Positions 44,802 to 53,990 of a stretch of DNA of 64,000 nucleotides are shown here, piece by piece. The stretch is taken from NCBI GenBank assembly GCA_037783415.1, contig JAZGTN010000035.1, forward strand, positions 248,001 to 312,000, written 5' to 3'. The stretch comes from Leptasterias polaris (lineage: Eukaryota; Echinodermata; Asteroidea; Forcipulatida; Asteriidae). Below the pieces are notes generated by a model. That model was given only the letters and a program-made list of their open reading frames with translations. It searched no databases and had not been told where the DNA came from. Every line of letters begins with the position of its first letter. Position 1 is the first letter of the stretch. The position numbers and the translations under genes were made by a program.

Positions 44802-45044
44802 ATGTTGGCGGTCTCCCTATTTTGTCAGTACCTTTGTTTTTGAATGTAGAGTTTTTTGTGGCCGCAAATCAGCTGGTTGAGTATCAATAAAACCATTTCA
44901 AAACAAGTTGACCTATGCGTGGGAGATGACTTACCGGGCACTGCGCAAGCTCAGACCTACATAACCAATGGAAGTTAGTTAACTGCTGCCACCTATCGTT
45001 TCAAAGTCTCCCATTGGATGTGATCCCCGTAATGGATTGATACG

Positions 45045-45166
45045 CCGCGCCGAATCAAACGACTTTGGCTACGGCTACGGCCGTTGGCTGCAACAACGTT
45101 GAAGAATAGGACTTTTCGGCAATCTAGCCATAGCCACTGTCGAAGCCATTAATTCGGACACGACCT
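45045..45166. mobile_element. Family E element, copy 3
   Basis: GCGCCGAATCAAACGAC at left, AATTCGGACACGACC at right, with GGCTACGGCTACGGCC and AGCCATAGCCACTGTCGAAG inside. Immediately to the right (about 45183) is CTCGCGCGTATCTGAACAT, the family F terminus. Confidence 0.65.
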
Positions 45167-45299
45167 TACAATAGACCGCTCAAGTCTCGCGCGTATCTGA
45201 ACATCGGGATCCAACGTGATTTTGGTGTCCTTTACACACTTGAAGATAGGGCCCGATCTCGTGGCTTTTCTTACCACAGAAATTCTTCGCTTAGATGTT

Positions 45300-45636
45300 C
45301 AGCACCGTAACTAGGGTAAAATTTTAGGGGGCACAAGGGCCAAGTTACCGTTTTCTTTAAAAAACAAATTTTCAGCGCTTTACAATTTTTATGTAAAAAT
45401 AATTAGGTGTTAGTGTAAAAACTGAAATTTTCTGCGTGTAAATAGAAAAATAGTTTTAAAATCATCGAAATTATCACATTCAAACTCTGGAAACCTCCAA
45501 TCCCCAATAGTCAAGATTTCAAATGAGGGCACCAGGTGCACCGTGGGTGGGGGGGGGGGGGGGGGGCATGGACATCAACTGGCGGGAGAGGGGGGGGCAC
45601 GAGTACCCCTTGCCCTCCTAGTTACATCACTGCTTC
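45300..45636. mobile_element. Family L element with G18 core, copy 2
   Basis: Left edge AGCACCGTAACTAGGG and right edge CCTCCTAGTTACATCACTGC are imperfect inverted termini. The interior has GGGGGCACAAGGGCC near the left, a G18 run at 45549-45566 and GGGGGGGCACGAG near the right. About 337 bases, non-coding. Confidence 0.65.
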
Positions 45637-45647
45637 GTCATCATGTC

Positions 45648-45718
45648 AAGCGCATGGGCTGTAAGCGCAGAAATTCGCGGTAAGCAGAGCCATAAAATTG
45701 GGCTCATCAGGTTCCCCA
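45648..45718. mobile_element. MITE family M, copy 3 (fragment)
   Basis: CGCATGGGCTGTAAGCGCAG then AAATTCGCGGTAAGCAGAGC and CATAAAATTGGGCTC, matching the end of the copy at 36050-36218. Frames through it are repeat artefacts. Confidence 0.55.
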
Positions 45719-46133
45719 AAATAATGATCGTACACGCGCTAGTATTGCTTTTTCTACAGGAGACATGTGTCGTATATACGTATGAACCCATATTGATATC
45801 GTTGTCACACCCAATGTCACATTCCCCTCATCATTTCGATGTGGTCAATACTGCGTCTCGGATTCCTGGCCCAGTTCTGGCTCAGGTTTACCCAAACCCT
45901 GTCATTGTGTTCTTCCTTATAATGCTACCATTATTCCCTGTAAAGAATGACACGTGTGACAGAGCATAAGGGTTGCTTAAATAAGCTAAACCATCGTGTC
46001 CATAAAAAGAGTAAATCAATAAAAATGCATTGCGGAATATACTGCTGACGATGAAAAAAAACCTACCCAAAAACCAAAACAACTCAATATTGCTAAAGTA
46101 TAATTCTGCTTTTCTCTTTTCCTTTCTCTCCAG
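45719..46133. other. End of intron 2 in the peptide gene model
   Basis: No repeat recognised. The last 35 bases are a strong pyrimidine tract (TTTTCTCTTTTCCTTTCTCT then CCAG) leading to the acceptor at 46133. Confidence 0.45.
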
Positions 46134-46178
46134 CCAGCGCATTAGCCTTCCAAGGTTCTCAAGACAGAGCGAAAAGAT
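46134..46178 (+). CDS. Symmetric 45-nt micro-exon of the secreted peptide model (exon 3)
   Basis: One of the best splice contexts in the window: about 25 pyrimidines then CCAG/ at 46133, and GAT/GTAAGTAA after 46178. It is 45 nt long and phase 1 at both ends. In frame with exon 2 it reads A-SALAFQGSQDRAKR plus one base. The junction gives Ser-Glu-Ser-Ala-Ser-Ala, so cleavage after Ala-Ser-Ala is predicted. The exon ends in Lys-Arg, a prohormone convertase site, which would release LAFQGSQDRA. Being symmetric, it can be skipped without a frame change. The evidence is splice signals, phase and the two processing motifs. No homologue is recognised. Confidence 0.5.
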
Positions 46179-47311
46179 GTAAGTAACTAACCTTTCTTTT
46201 ACTCCATTCGGAACAAGATTTGACAAATTACCAACGGGGGGCCGTAATAACCATTACATTGCCTTCTTCTTCTCCCCCTGAAAAAAGAGAAGAAAAAAAA
46301 CACGCTGGCGACGGGATTGTCTCCTTCCCTCCCGGGGGTACGTGTCAAACACAGAAAGCATTAGAAATTTAACTACCTCTTCGGGAGATTGTGTTAACTC
46401 TCTCTCTGTCCCCCTTTACCCCTTGCTGCTACATATGTTTTTAGTTCCACGCAATACATATGCTGAACTCCATTAGGGGGAAACAGATTGATAAAGTGTC
46501 GGCGCTCATCTCGGCTGATGCTCCTCGCCATATCTTCTTTTTGTTTGTGGGTGCCCGGGCCCTTATATAGTTTAGCGGCGTTATTTTACATTACGTTTGA
46601 AACTGCTGCTATCGTGTGAAGATTATAGCACACTAACACGATATGACAGAACACCTCGTGGCAAGACTTGGCCACGTGTAACTTGAGCCCCAGTGCGTTA
46701 TCATCACATCCAGGATTATGTTTCATCGATATCATAATTATAAAGACGGTCTGATATCTTTATCTGTGTTTTAGGGTTGGGGTGGGTTAGGAGGTGATAA
46801 CTCATTCATGCTTTGGTTACTTCAAAAAGAGAATAATTCGGCTGTAAATCAAGTCAATTTGGGGTAAGATGGAGAGACTTGATTTGGGAACTTATATCCT
46901 TATCAAAACTCATTGAGATTTGGTTGTGCTTGTCTTCACTTATCGGTGGCTTCTAAATGAAACATAATTTGTGCGAATGCTCAGTTTCAATTTCAGGTTA
47001 GGCCTGCATAAAGAGTTGTTTACAGTTAATGGCAGGTCTACCGGTCCGTGGATGGCTACAGGTTAAAAAGCAGTGCATTCCTATTCTTCAATTGGTAGGC
47101 TGTGTGTCGGCAGATTTTCCTGGTGAATTTTCATTGTTAACCTAGTTCTGATCATGCGCACATCTCCGAGAACAATGGATTTACATAAGAAGTCTGCTGC
47201 CACCTAGAGTTCTGTGAATTCTTTCCATTGCAGGAGGCTTGTTCGTGTTTATTATAGGGACACAACGTCGGTCACCCGTTTTAACCCTCATCTGTTTGTT
47301 TCATTTCACAG
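46179..47311. other. Intron 3 of the peptide gene model
   Basis: A CCCTTATATAG segment near 46560 resembles a TATA box, but no exon follows clearly. The final 30 bases (CATCTGTTTGTTTCATTTCACAG) form a strong acceptor. No repeat recognised. Confidence 0.4.
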
Positions 47312-47344
47312 TGTTCTGGGTGGACAAAAAGAGCGTGAATGAAG
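47312..47344 (+). CDS. Symmetric 33-nt micro-exon of the secreted peptide model (exon 4)
   Basis: Strong acceptor TTTCATTTCACAG/ at 47311 and strong donor GAAG/GTAAGA after 47344. The 33 nt are phase 1 in and phase 1 out. After exon 3 it reads L-FWVDKKSVNE plus one base, with a dibasic KK. If KR (exon 3) and KK are both cut, the pentapeptide LFWVD would be excised; otherwise LFWVDKKSVNE stays joined to the tail. Without splicing, the frame stops within ten codons. The exon is short enough to be missed by gene finders. Confidence 0.45.
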
Positions 47345-48242
47345 GTAAGAAACATCAATCCCACAGAAGTTGATGTTAAGGGGTGGGGTGGGGTGGAGTG
47401 GGGTTGGGGAGAGGATAGCCTCGCTACCATGGGCAGCGCGCCGTATCGCCCGCTAGCTTCCATGCATGTACGATTGAGAAAGGCATTCTGGGAAAGCGGC
47501 GAGATCGTACACTACTGGGAACGAGGTTGGGGAGAGGACAACTATCAGTATCATGGTCAAACTTTGACAGTGTATCACCCTTAAACTTGTATTGAGTTGG
47601 AGATTGCAGAGCTGAATCTCAACTCGTCTGGCAAAGAACTAATAATTATATGATTGCACCATAATAAATATATACAGTTACCATTTTCACTTAAAGCACT
47701 TATAACTATACACTATTAACAGTTCTGGGTAAAAATTTACCCGGAAGAATCACAGTGGGCCACGCTGACTGTGTGCCAAATCCCATGCTTATATCTTTCA
47801 AAGGCACCATTCCCCTATTTCCCCCATATGTAACCCACTACATGAGTGGTTTATACAGGTTCATAATGCATATTCGATTTAGTAAATCAAATAAGAACGT
47901 GAGTATTTGAGTACATTTTATTCGCACATGTCAGACATTCAGACTGGAATCTCGGGACCTTACCTTTTATCCGGATCAAGTTCATCGAAGTCCTGACATT
48001 AGCACCCCCCCCCCCGCCCCCGATCTTTACTGTGTAGCGTACTATTATGAAGATTCTGTTTTTTGGGCGGAAATAATTAAGTTCCTTCATCCAGTTTTCT
48101 CTAAGCACAGCATGCAACCAACCCATATATGAAACCTATATGAAACATAGTCATCGAATTCAGCGGTCATGGTTTAGTGAACATAAGACGGAAGCAATGT
48201 AAATTGTCAAGGAATTTGTGGCAAGGAATTTGTGGGCATATT
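47345..48242. other. Intron 4, first part; GGGGT tract and family K fragment
   Basis: GGGGTGGGGTGGGGTGGAG lies near 47379 and an imperfect GTTGGGGAGAGGA duplication at about 47404 and 47525. The frame at 47339-47584 starts just inside the donor of exon 4 and is not called. At about 47650-47830, CTGACTGTGTGCCAAATCCC and CAAAGGCACCATTCCCCTAT match family K. A C11 run lies near 48005. Confidence 0.4.
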
Positions 48243-48315
48243 TCTTAGGGTTAACCCCGGTGTTTCTGGTTCTCATAACTAGCACCCAATTGTTTACAGG
48301 TTTCACAGTGATTAA
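48243..48315 (-). mobile_element. SINE-1 3'-body fragment
   Basis: AACCCCGGTGTTTCTGGTTC then TAGCACCCAATTGTTTACAG matches the complement of the SINE-1 tail at about 12240-12300. No tRNA head is present. Lies in intron 4 of the peptide model. Confidence 0.55.
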
Positions 48316-48789
48316 GTCCAAGTCTACCATAGTGAATATCATTGCTCGAGAACGAAACTGTTTTTTAGTCGCTATATCAACCACGGTACTTAAGCATGTA
48401 TTTATGACTCTGTGTCTAGATACCGGGGTGCAGGAACATGTACTGGGATCCCACATATAGATTTGAATAAACGATTTTTTTGCTCATGGTGTCAAATTCG
48501 GAGCCATATTGAAATTCGGATGCATGATCGTTTGAAATCTGATGTGAGCGTCGTATCAAAATACACGGCTCTGGTCTGACTTTGAATAATGTTCACGTTT
48601 CATTTTAACAAAATCAAGAATCTGTTTGCAGTCCGTTTTATTTTTCTCTCTGTTACACTTTTCATTTACTTTCATTTATTGATTTTGGTTTTGAAGCCAG
48701 CAAGGATTCTCAGAAAAGCGAACTTAGTCACAATACTAGCCATTAAGAACCCCATGTTGAGAAGACAAAGAAGGAAGTTTCTGTTTTAG

Positions 48790-48965
48790 AAGTGCCCGGG
48801 GAGGAAAACCACAAAGAATTATTCAAGGGAAAACCCACGCAATCAGGGATCATCGGAGATCATCGGAAGGCGAGGATTATACCTCAACGCCAACCCGACC
48901 ACCCTTTAAAGAAAAAAGACGCTGCTAATTCTGTCGATACTAAAATTGCTAACATACACGGGTAA
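48790..48965 (+). CDS. 3'-terminal coding exon of the secreted peptide model (exon 5)
   Basis: The acceptor AGTTTCTGTTTTAG ends at 48789. Entering in phase 1 from exon 4 the frame reads Glu then VPGEENHKELFKGKPTQSGI, IGDHRKARIIPQRQPDHPLK and KKDAANSVDTKIANIHG, stopping at TAA 48963. It is hydrophilic, cysteine-free and rich in basic residues, with a KKK cluster and single-Arg/Lys sites, as in peptide precursors. The full model is 106 residues with its only cysteine inside the signal peptide. The same frame is also open upstream to a TAA at 48744. An alternative phase-1 acceptor at 48696 would give a shorter product ending SKDSQKSELSHNTSH. No ATG lies in this frame, so it is invisible to ATG-based ORF lists. 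Confidence 0.45.
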
Positions 48966-49104
48966 AAACACACGATTTTTCAGGTTGAGGGCTTATGTTA
49001 TACTTGTTATTTATAGTCCGTATTATCCAAAGAGCAAATTTGTCTCTAAGACAAAATGCTTGATTGTGTACCTTCATAATTCTTACACCGACTGGACAAA
49101 TTAA

Positions 49105-49124
49105 AATAAATAAACTCATAATAA
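49105..49124 (+). terminator. Clustered polyadenylation signals after the peptide gene model
   Basis: AATAAA occurs at 49105 and 49109, and ATAATAAAC at about 49118, roughly 140 bases after the stop of exon 5. This would give a short 3' UTR. The hexamer is frequent in AT-rich DNA, so this is supportive only. Confidence 0.4.
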
Positions 49125-49765
49125 ACAAGCACGACATCACAAAACCAACACGAACCCATATGCGATGTTTACCAGTTAAATAGGATCACCCAAACAACTT
49201 TATGAAATGTTGACAGGCATAGTGTTTTAATTAAAAACTAGAGCAGAATGAAAATAATTTTGCAGAAAAATAAGGAAAAGTACAAAATGACAGAAAGCTT
49301 AAACAACCCATCGAAATGCCCCCTAACTTCTTAACACAAATTCAAATACTATACTCCGTTTGCATTCGCCATGTCAGATTGTCACCCGATCCTTGTGGTC
49401 CGTAAACCAGATTAGGCTGTCGAGAATAAAATTAAAGCCTACCCTTCCTACTTTGTCAACTGTGCTGATTTCATTACTGTAAACTCATTCGGGGGGGGGG
49501 GGGGAGTCCCGTGGATTTTGTTGCATGTGATCTTTACTGCTACGTGGGCGGCGCTTGGAGTCACACGAATGATTTTCCCTTTGCTTTGATCGATGTTGTG
49601 AACAAACCGTCATATCGTCTTGTAGTTGTTCTTTTTGCCACAACTGACAACTTTAAAACGAGGCCCTAAACCAACGTGTGGCTTGGACCTGAATTGTGAC
49701 ATCCCCATGCATGTGTTTCCCGCCAACATTCAAAAACTGGGTTTCACATCAGTGAGACTAAGAGC
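49125..49765. other. Intergenic stretch after the peptide gene model
   Basis: AT-rich, then balanced. A G14 run lies at 49491-49504. No gene or repeat family recognised. Confidence 0.4.
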
Positions 49766-49830
49766 TGTGGCGTAAGGAGGGATGGTGGGGGGGGGGGGGG
49801 GGGGGGGGGCACGTGCCCCTAATTGATGTA
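49766..49830. mobile_element. Family L end with G23 core (partial copy 3)
   Basis: GCTGTGGCGTAAGGAGGG, then a G23 run at 49787-49809, then CACGTGCCCCTAATTG. Matches the left or right end of the 45300 element; the other end is not found. Confidence 0.5.
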
Positions 49831-49883
49831 TGTACGACGATAACTGATGATCATTAAGGATACTATGCCAGAAAAGTGTAGAG

Positions 49884-50010
49884 CGTGTCCGGATTGGTGC
49901 CGGCTACGGCTACAGTGGTTGCTAATGGTGTTGCTATATGCATTATAGGCCCTATATACTTCCACGCTGTTCATGTGACGTTCAGGCAAAAGCCGCTAAT
50001 TCGAACAGGG
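49884..50010. mobile_element. Family E element, copy 4 (diverged)
   Basis: GTGTCCGGATTGGTGCCGGC at left with GGCTACGGCTACAG, and AAGCCGCTAATTCGAACAGG at right. The interior has drifted from the other copies. Confidence 0.55.
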
Positions 50011-50297
50011 CCGTACGGAGGAACAGTGGATTGTTGTTTTTGAAACACACTAAGTTTATGAAATATATCATATTGTAGGGTGTAGGCCCTATAGTATTAT
50101 TGTTAATTATTGGTAATTATTGTCATTTCACAGATTCAACAATTTGCGTCAGAGCTTCTTCAGCTGACGTTATAACTGGTAGGTACAGAGTTGATTTTTA
50201 TTAAACAATCTCGTTCGACTAAATAAGAACCCCCGACCTTCCCATGATTTGAAACTGCACATCGCGCATGCGCACTAACACTACTGAGCTCAATTTC
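50011..50297. other. Short stretch with a possible tRNA-like remnant
   Basis: A degenerate minus-strand head (GCTCAGTAGTGTTAGTGCGC then GCAGTTTCAAATCATGGGA) near 50225-50290 resembles A- and B-box spacing. Too degraded to call. Confidence 0.3.
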
Positions 50298-50638
50298 ATA
50301 GAGCTGTTGGTAGTATAAACTATTTTGAGAAAGGATTCGTTTGAAAGTAATATGGTTGGGATATTCCCTCAAAAAGTGCACAATTCGTTTCTCAGATTTA
50401 TCATGGGTCGTGTTCTCAGATTTATCATGGGTCATGACTGTTCGTGAATAATGCGGCCGGAGATGCGGCTGGTACCCGCTGCACCTCGCTAAACTTGTAT
50501 AGAGTTTTGGGCTGTGTTTTTTCACACTGTATTCAGCCAAAACTCTCACATGTGGTTTTTATTGTATCTTTCTTTATAATTTCCCATATAAATCAGCATT
50601 ACGTTGACAAAAACCAGCCTACGATCCTACCTTTATAA
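50298..50638 (-). mobile_element. MITE-C, copy 4 with internal duplication
   Basis: Contains AATAATGCGGCCGGAGATGC and GTACCCGCTGCACCTCGCTA, as in the 18188 copy, and ends CTACCTTTATAA. TTCTCAGATTTATCATGGGT is present twice in tandem (about 50382-50432). The left terminus is unclear. Confidence 0.6.
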
Positions 50639-51395
50639 CTACAGCCAATTCAAAGCTCTTCCCGTGTGCTTAACAAAAATGACAGCACAAGAGCACATTA
50701 ATTTGTTTAAGAGAATTAAGAAGACACCGGGAATATAAATAAAAAAATTGCATTATCGTACAAGAATAGAATTTGAAGCACGTTCCTAAAGAGAGGCAGA
50801 GCTCCCGAACAGTCGATCACGTGCCACGTCCCCTGTTTTGAATTCCAAACCACAAGCCATCACCCTAAACGCGAATAGATATTATTGGAAAATTGAGAAC
50901 ACGAAGAGAAACTCGTAGGTATAGTTTCCCATTGAGCAGTCGCCTCTTGTTTCACTCTGACCGTATCAGCCAAACATAGGGTCCGGGGCCACCCATTCTT
51001 AAGAAAACAGTCCCCTGCCATGAAGGACTGAGTGAGTCAAGAGGGGTCTTAATGGAGCGAAACATGCTACGTAGCCCCACTCGTATGAGAGCCCCCTCCC
51101 CTCCACTTCGTTACTTCAGGTTGTGTGCCAGTTTTACGGGACGGCACCACTTGACACATTGTTGAGGAAGGTTAGAGAGCAGAGAGGTCAAGATGGAAGA
51201 TGCATTCTTATAAAGGAAAAGACAAACTTCCCGCTGCACACACCAGGGACCTCTACGCTGTCCCTGAAGAGGGAGGCATTGCCCCGTGTTTCAAAAAAAT
51301 AGCTAGACTAACAAGAAACTCAGTCGTCAAATACAAATCACGTACGGGTTCGTTTACGGTTAAAGACGATACAACGACTCGTTTGGCTAGCTTTG
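50639..51395. other. Intergenic stretch, no confident gene
   Basis: A frame from ATG 51200 runs into the SINE at 51396 and therefore is not trusted. No shared repeat recognised in the rest. Confidence 0.35.
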
Positions 51396-51560
51396 TCGTT
51401 GCTGAGCGGTTCAGAGCAACCTACTCAAGCGCCGGTGTTTCTGATCAGCAGAGTGTGCTCGAGTCCTGGTCGTGTCACGTGTGTCCTTGCGCAAATTAAC
51501 CATAACTGTTTTGTCCTTCGAATGGGACATTAAGCCGCATTTCGACATTAAGCCAACTTT
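51396..51560 (+). mobile_element. tRNA-derived SINE (SINE-1), truncated, plus strand
   Basis: TTGCTGAGCGGTTCAGAGCA, GTGTTTCTGATCAGCAGAGT and a degraded B box GCTCGAGTCCTGG, then GTCACGTGTGTCCTTGCGCA. The first G residues of the B box are lost. Confidence 0.75.
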
Positions 51561-51667
51561 TTCCATCGTGCAACTATTTTCCTGAATCAGTTTGGGTGTT
51601 CAACGTTACGTGTGCAAATTTCAAAATACTGAAGAATGCGAGCTTGTTGTTTCAATAAAATCTGTAT

Positions 51668-51714
51668 ATACGTTTATTCATTTATTCATGTATTCATTTA
51701 TTCATTTATTCATC
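51668..51714. repeat. TTCATTTA microsatellite
   Basis: About five imperfect units of TTTATTCA across 47 bases. Confidence 0.85.
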
Positions 51715-52711
51715 AGAGTGTTTCATCACATGTATGACACGTCAGTTCAAAGAGTGCGAGTATTTCTGCAAAGGTGACAGCGAACCCTGCATTTCTCTTT
51801 GCAAAACCAAAAAGCCCGACTGCGCCATCAACTGCCTAGCAAGGGAACAGCAAAGCCAATGAGGACAGCCGACCAATCAGATGGCCAAGAGATGAACTGG
51901 CTGTACAATTCTGACCAATAGAAATCCTCGACCCAAAACTTCAATGTCCGACCTGACCTTTGACCGGGAATTGATTTTATTCCATTGTGATCGGGTGGGT
52001 GGGAAGTTTGTTTGTTTTTGTTTTTGTTTTTTTGAATACCGGCTTATATGGAACAGTCCTTGAACAAAATTAATCATTCATTTTTCACGAAGAAATAGTT
52101 TGCAAACTTTAAGGTTTAATCAAAGGGTTGGTATTACACCACACCTCAAGATAAATAGATAAGAGATATACATGTACACGAATAAGCTACATGAGTTAAT
52201 GATTTCAAAAAGGGTAATTTCTTTGATTCAGGTATAATTAAAAAAAATTATAACCGCCTGACCGCATCGGAATTAATTCCCAATTTTTAAGAGGCTTTTA
52301 ATTATAGACTTGAATTTTTCTTTAAGATAAATATATTTTTTCTCCACGTGACATCCTCGTGGTCTTAGAAGACTCTTCTTATTTTAAAATAATAATAAAT
52401 AACAAAACTTAATGTAAATATGATTGTTGAATAATGCACAGAAAGTCAACCTAGTGAAAGTACGGCAGTTTTTAAGTGGATGTTATGCAAATAAGATGAC
52501 CCAGGGGTCAACCCTCCATACTGTGCTGATACAAATACAGACTGAAAGTTATAGCTTGATTTATAGATTCACGTTAGAAGCATGTGTTGAAACTGCGCCA
52601 CCATCGCATAGTCAAAGCATGCAAATTAACTTAGACAGAGAGTAGTAGAAACAAAACAAAAAGCGGGTCGGAATTCTTATGTATATAAACATATCCAGGA
52701 GGTTGCATTAT
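51715..52711. other. Intergenic stretch with a CCAAT cluster
   Basis: AGCCAATGAGG, GACCAATCAG and GACCAATAG fall within about 70 bases near 51857-51920, a possible CCAAT-type regulatory cluster without a clear exon. A (TTTTTG)n-like run is near 52011. No gene called. Confidence 0.35.
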
Positions 52712-52885
52712 TAGACCTTATGCACATGACGTCACTTGAGGAGGGCGCCCTCGCGAAGAGGTCAAAAGGGCTTGTTAGTAGTGGCCTATCTATGTGGCGC
52801 GCGTATAAGTCCGTACGCTTCCATTGTTTCATCATCGGTTTACCGCCTAAGATGGCGGCCGGATGACGTCAATGCATCAGGTCTA
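52712..52885. mobile_element. MITE-D, copy 2 (174 bp)
   Basis: TAGACCTTATGCACATGACG at left, GACGTCAATGCATCAGGTCTA at right, with the CATGACGTCACTTGAG and GGATGACGTCAATGC CRE-like sites and a CTAAGATGGCGGCC block. Orientation is opposite to copy 1 and the same as copy 3. Confidence 0.9.
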
Positions 52886-53942
52886 TTGATGTGATATTTT
52901 TAAAAGTCAACCAGTGATTGTCAGTTTAAAACAATGGCAAATTCCATCCGCGCAAAGTAATGGCAAATACACAAAGCTACTTATGACGCTTAAAAATTAT
53001 TTGCTTAGCTGGGAACCAGTCTCCCGCAATGTCATGATTTTGGCTGGAAACCAAGTTCTTGTTCAATAGAACTATTATTCTGTGCTAAACAAATTCATGT
53101 GCTAAACAAATTCATGTGCCATGCAGTTTCATTACATGAGGCCACGTAATCACATTGCTCCCAAACCGTATCGGGCAATGACTCATACCAACATGGCCGA
53201 GTGGTACATCTACACAACCGTGTCAATCCGTGGGAAACAAAACTTATACGACTAACGCCCTTTTTAAGCACCCTACTTTTATGCACTATCGAAAAAAATT
53301 GTGAATAGTAAAGAAGCTTACATAATACGTTGCATGTACAATGAAAGTGTTGCCCAAGCGTTTTCGAAACAGTTTAACTGAATTAAAACTGTCTGATTGG
53401 ACATAGTGTAATTTGGATCTTAAGTTGAAGCCACTGCGTCGCCATGTTGTCACTCTGCCCAGCGGGCGCACTGCTGCGCTAATGGGGAATTATTTCCAGT
53501 GTTGGACCATTCTTTGAAGTAACTATCGTTTACGTGTAGAGTGGTACAATGGCGACACGGTGGCTTCAATCACTACTCAGTTGGCGACCATGGTAACCTC
53601 TCTGCTCAGTCGGTATGGGGGTTGTGATTATTAATTGCCATTGCTGTTAATTATTTAAATGACTTATTAAGTATAATTATATTAAATTAAAACATTGCTG
53701 GGATTTTTCCATTCGTAGACGAGGTTTGGAAACCTTACGGTTTTGAGAACCATGCACACGGTCACCTAAAACAAATTATGGTTGATCGATCCGAACCCCA
53801 GTTGGCCACTGACGTGCGTTTACACACAATTCAAACCACATCAGCAAACGGCAAAAACTGTACTCCCTTTACTAAGCCACGAATTGAATGCATTTGTGGC
53901 TCCCTCCTTAAGTAACTTGCCTGTAAAAATCTGGGCTAGTCC
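52886..53942. other. Intergenic stretch, no gene seen
   Basis: TGTGCTAAACAAATTCA (17 bp) is tandemly duplicated near 53081-53116. A CATGGCCGAGTGGTACATC word near 53193 resembles a tRNA A box, but no B box follows at a usable distance. Otherwise unassigned. Confidence 0.4.
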
Positions 53943-53990
53943 CACGAGGCAATTTACATAACGAGGCAATTTGTATAACGAGGCAACTTG
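53943..53990. repeat. Three tandem 18-bp units
   Basis: ACGAGGCAATTTACATA, ACGAGGCAATTTGTATA and ACGAGGCAACTTG follow each other with an 18-bp period. Confidence 0.9.

Noticed and set aside
45643..45969. 108-codon plus ORF
   Set aside because: Its first third is the family M repeat and the remainder has no supporting signals.
47339..47584. 81-codon plus ORF rich in Trp and Gly
   Set aside because: It starts five bases before the donor of the proposed micro-exon 4. It is driven in part by a GGGGT tract and lacks its own promoter. I kept the spliced reading instead, though a retained-intron product cannot be excluded.
48160..48460. Overlapping ORFs on both strands
   Set aside because: They run across a SINE-1 3' fragment, and equal openness on both strands argues against coding.
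50160..50549. 129-codon minus ORF
   Set aside because: Overlaps MITE-C and a degraded tRNA-like remnant; its sequence is the repeat read as protein.
53190..53260. tRNA-Ser-like GGCCGAGTGG word
   Set aside because: No B box or foldable acceptor stem at the required distance.
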